Shown here: one piece after another, positions 5,244 through 7,547 of the stretch
How the letters are laid out: the number at the start of each line of letters is the position of its first letter
Position numbering within the stretch: the stretch's first letter is position 1
Assembly: GCA_018969805.1 (NCBI GenBank)
Contig: JAGWXQ010000067.1
Span: 1 to 7,547, forward strand
Length of the DNA stretch: 7,547 nucleotides
Direction: 5' to 3'
Source of the DNA: Paenibacillaceae bacterium
Lineage (GTDB): Bacteria; Bacillota; Bacilli; Paenibacillales; YIM-B00363
Translations under genes and position numbers: made by a program
The notes under the pieces: model-generated
The model's input: only the letters and a program-made list of their open reading frames with translations
Told to the model about the DNA's origin: nothing
Databases searched by the model: none

Positions 5244-7547
5244 AAAAAGAGATTGTGGCGGCATCGTCGGGTGGGCATGCGCATGCTGCGCGCGGCATTG
5301 ATCGTACCGTTGTTGTATGTGTTTGTTCCGATGCAGGTCACGCAAGCCGCTGCGCGCATCTCGATTACGAGTTTGTACGTCACGGACAAACCAACAGATA
5401 TTGTAGACGGAAAACCAATACAAGATGGATTGATCGGCAAAGTGACGACAAACCTCATTACGTTGCTTGCGACCGTCGAAGGGTTTACGGATACCGATAT
5501 TGCAAAACTGTACTTGACGATTACGAATGTGACAACAAACAAATCAATAGACGAAAAAAGCATCGTACCTACGAAACAAAATACATACGACATTTCATTT
5601 CGCAATGTGCCACTGACAGAAGGACTGAACAAAATTGTCGTAAAATTTGCGGGAACGACTGTCGTTGAATCGGCTCCAGGATGGGTGTACTTCGTATCGA
5701 CGACATCGATTAATGATCTGAAAATCAACAACGAGCCGTATGTCGAAGACAAAATGTTTCCATCCAATACGACACAAACGACGCTCAACATCAGCGGCAG
5801 TGCCCCGAATGCTTCTGAAGTGCGCATGCACGTATATGGCACACCGACACCCATAAACGGCATCGTCAATCAAGGACAGTTTTTGTTTGTCGCAGACGAC
5901 ATCAACAACAAGACGTCTACGGCGAACATCAAGCTGCGTGCGGGGGACAACCCGATTACGCTGTACGCCAAAAATGCGACGAAGTCGTTTCAAATCGAGC
6001 GCAACGTGCTGTATGACAACGGAAAGCCTTTTGCCTTTGGGGCGATGATGGTGGAAGACGGAAACAAAAAACCGCTCATCAAAAACCCGGTCGTCACAAA
6101 ACCCAACGTCAAAATGGAAGCAATGTTTAAGGTCAATTTGGACACAAACAACCAGCCACAGACGCGGTACGTCGAACTGCGCAGTGGAAACGTGCGGTAT
6201 GGTCCATATGACTTATTGTCCGCCACACCGGCAGAATCTGCGGAAGTACTGTTTCCACGCAGTGTATATGAAGGGCATAGCGACACGCACCTCACATTGC
6301 GGGGGGCTTCGCTGACCAACGTCACGCTGCAGCTCGATGCCAATGACGGCTCTGTAGCAAACGTGTCTATTCCAGCGGTATCGACGAGCGAAGACGCGTC
6401 GTCGAAGACGTTTTTGCTTGATCGCATCGATCACAAGTTGGTCAATGCCAAAGCACCGTATACCATTCGTGCACGCAATGGATCCGTTACGCTCGCTTCA
6501 TTTACGATGAACGTATTGAAACCGTTGCAAACATCACTTCCAACGGTGACCGATGCGACGACGGTGCAGACAGAGCAAGCAGGAACGGTCGGCACGGTTG
6601 TGCAAAAAATTCAGTTTGTCGGAGCGATTGCAGATGTGACACCGACGCTGACGCTGACGATCGCCAATGCGACCGGAGAAAAAACAGAAGGCACCGCGAC
6701 GGATGTGACGGGGTACAGTGCAAATACGACGGAAGTGTCGTACAAGCTTCCGAGTTATTTGCAAGCAGGGTCGTACGTGCTGCGTGTGCAGTACGGCGAT
6801 GCGACGTTGACGGAGCGGACGTTTGTCGTCACACCCGCTCCACCACCACCGCCGACGATCACTGCGGTCACATCTTCGGAAACGTATGCAATCAATGGTA
6901 TTGCAGGTACAAAAACGCATCTCATCGTGACAGGGGCAAATTTTGGGACAACTGCGTCGGCGAAACTCAACAACGGCGTGGAGCAAATTGGACTGACGTA
7001 TGTCGATGGCACGGCAACGAGTGCGGTGTTTGTGCTTCCGGATCAATCCCAGCTCGATGACAACAGTGCATACGCACTCGAACTCACCGTCGGGACGAAT
7101 ACCGTCATAAAGACGGGGGCTGTCACGGGGAAGGCGTATACCGAAGGCACAAATACTGATGGAAAAACGATTGTATCCGTCTCCCCTGCCCAAGTGCACA
7201 AAAACGACATCGGTACGAATTCTGGAGTCATCACCGTCACAGGAACAAAACTGAACAGTACGACCGCAACGCTAAACGCCCAGCTATGGACGGAAGCAGG
7301 TGTCCAGCTCAACAATGCCATCATTAGTGAAACGACGGCGTCCAGTGCAAAAATACAGCTACCGGGTCTGACACCAGGAAACTATATCTTGAGGTTTACC
7401 AACGCATTCAACGCCACAACGGCTGTACTCGCACAATATCCACTCACGGTCAGCGACCCCAATCCTACCGCACTCAATCCAAGCGTCCGACCGGTCAATG
7501 CTCCCGATGCGACAGCTGACAAAGCACTGACGCTCGTAGGAACGCAC
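5220..7547 (+). CDS. Secreted multidomain Ig/TIG-like surface protein, 3' end beyond the window
   Basis: The frame stays open for 776 codons to the right edge. The N terminus is a Sec signal peptide: a strongly basic region (RKKRLWRHRRVGMRMLR, 8-24), a hydrophobic core (AALIVPLLYVFVPM, 25-38) and a likely signal peptidase I site near TQAAA (41-45). The mature part is rich in Thr, Asn and Val, has no cysteine, and reads as successive beta-sandwich modules of about 90-110 residues: roughly 46-160, 163-265, 345-434, 440-537, 547-637 and 650-745, with another starting near 747. The modules at 345, 547 and 650 resemble IPT/TIG domains (LTLRGASLTN, LIVTGANFGTT, ITVTGTKLNSTT). A proline linker APPPPP (540-545) separates two modules. 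The likely role is in the cell envelope, for example as an adhesin or S-layer-associated protein. No wall anchor or SLH domain is visible, but the C terminus is missing, so the attachment mode is unknown. Confidence 0.85.
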   Translation, partial: MNSTGIWRKKRLWRHRRVGMRMLRAALIVPLLYVFVPMQVTQAAARISITSLYVTDKPTDIVDGKPIQDGLIGKVTTNLITLLATVEGFTDTDIAKLYLTITNVTTNKSIDEKSIVPTKQNTYDISFRNVPLTEGLNKIVVKFAGTTVVESAPGWVYFVSTTSINDLKINNEPYVEDKMFPSNTTQTTLNISGSAPNASEVRMHVYGTPTPINGIVNQGQFLFVADDINNKTSTANIKLRAGDNPITLYAKNATKSFQIERNVLYDNGKPFAFGAMMVEDGNKKPLIKNPVVTKPNVKMEAMFKVNLDTNNQPQTRYVELRSGNVRYGPYDLLSATPAESAEVLFPRSVYEGHSDTHLTLRGASLTNVTLQLDANDGSVANVSIPAVSTSEDASSKTFLLDRIDHKLVNAKAPYTIRARNGSVTLASFTMNVLKPLQTSLPTVTDATTVQTEQAGTVGTVVQKIQFVGAIADVTPTLTLTIANATGEKTEGTATDVTGYSANTTEVSYKLPSYLQAGSYVLRVQYGDATLTERTFVVTPAPPPPPTITAVTSSETYAINGIAGTKTHLIVTGANFGTTASAKLNNGVEQIGLTYVDGTATSAVFVLPDQSQLDDNSAYALELTVGTNTVIKTGAVTGKAYTEGTNTDGKTIVSVSPAQVHKNDIGTNSGVITVTGTKLNSTTATLNAQLWTEAGVQLNNAIISETTASSAKIQLPGLTPGNYILRFTNAFNATTAVLAQYPLTVSDPNPTALNPSVRPVNAPDATADKALTLVGTH

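Noticed and set aside
5111..5668. 185-codon plus-strand frame overlapping the start of the surface protein
   Set aside because: It is out of frame with the signal peptide and beta modules, and its product is Arg/Cys/Tyr-rich with no domain.
5165..5869. 234-codon hydrophobic minus-strand open frame opposite the surface-protein gene
   Set aside because: The plus strand has a signal peptide, ribosome sites and a 776-codon open frame; the hydrophobic antisense product follows from Thr/Asn/Asp/Lys-rich codons read backwards.

Overview
The window looks like chromosomal DNA of a Gram-positive Firmicute, probably a Bacillales or Alicyclobacillaceae-type organism. The grounds are a LipM-type octanoyltransferase (the Bacillus route to lipoate), an adenosylcobalamin-dependent ribonucleotide reductase as the RNR gene, Shine-Dalgarno sites close to GGAGGTG, a sigma-A-type promoter, and a large secreted beta-sandwich protein without cysteine. 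The placement is an inference; the exact genus cannot be read from the sequence. There are no RNA genes, insertion sequences or CRISPR arrays.

Layout. Positions 1-79 hold the first 26 codons of an unrecognised minus-strand gene leaving the window. Diverging from it is lipM (201-1016, plus). Eight bases after the lipM stop begins a near-consensus promoter (1024-1052) for nrdJ (1088-3580, plus), an 830-residue class II RNR with a small extra beta domain near its N terminus, a TSCPD domain and a C-terminal cysteine-rich tail. A 360-base non-coding gap (3581-3940) follows, containing a weak terminator candidate and two perfect hairpins. Next is a minus-strand seven-bladed beta-propeller lactonase-family gene (3941-4954), convergent with nrdJ. 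A 265-base divergent intergenic region then leads to a plus-strand gene for a secreted multidomain Ig/TIG-like surface protein (5220 to beyond the right edge; 776 codons visible).

How the genes relate. lipM and nrdJ are housekeeping genes (lipoyl cofactor supply and dNTP supply) that are adjacent but appear to be separately promoted. The lactonase (possibly 6-phosphogluconolactonase, sugar metabolism) and the surface protein are divergently transcribed and need not be functionally linked. No new multigene system is visible. The points most worth a second look are the surface protein with its duplicated Shine-Dalgarno sites, the homopolymer tracts at the start of nrdJ, the extra domain in NrdJ, and the hairpins in the convergent gap.
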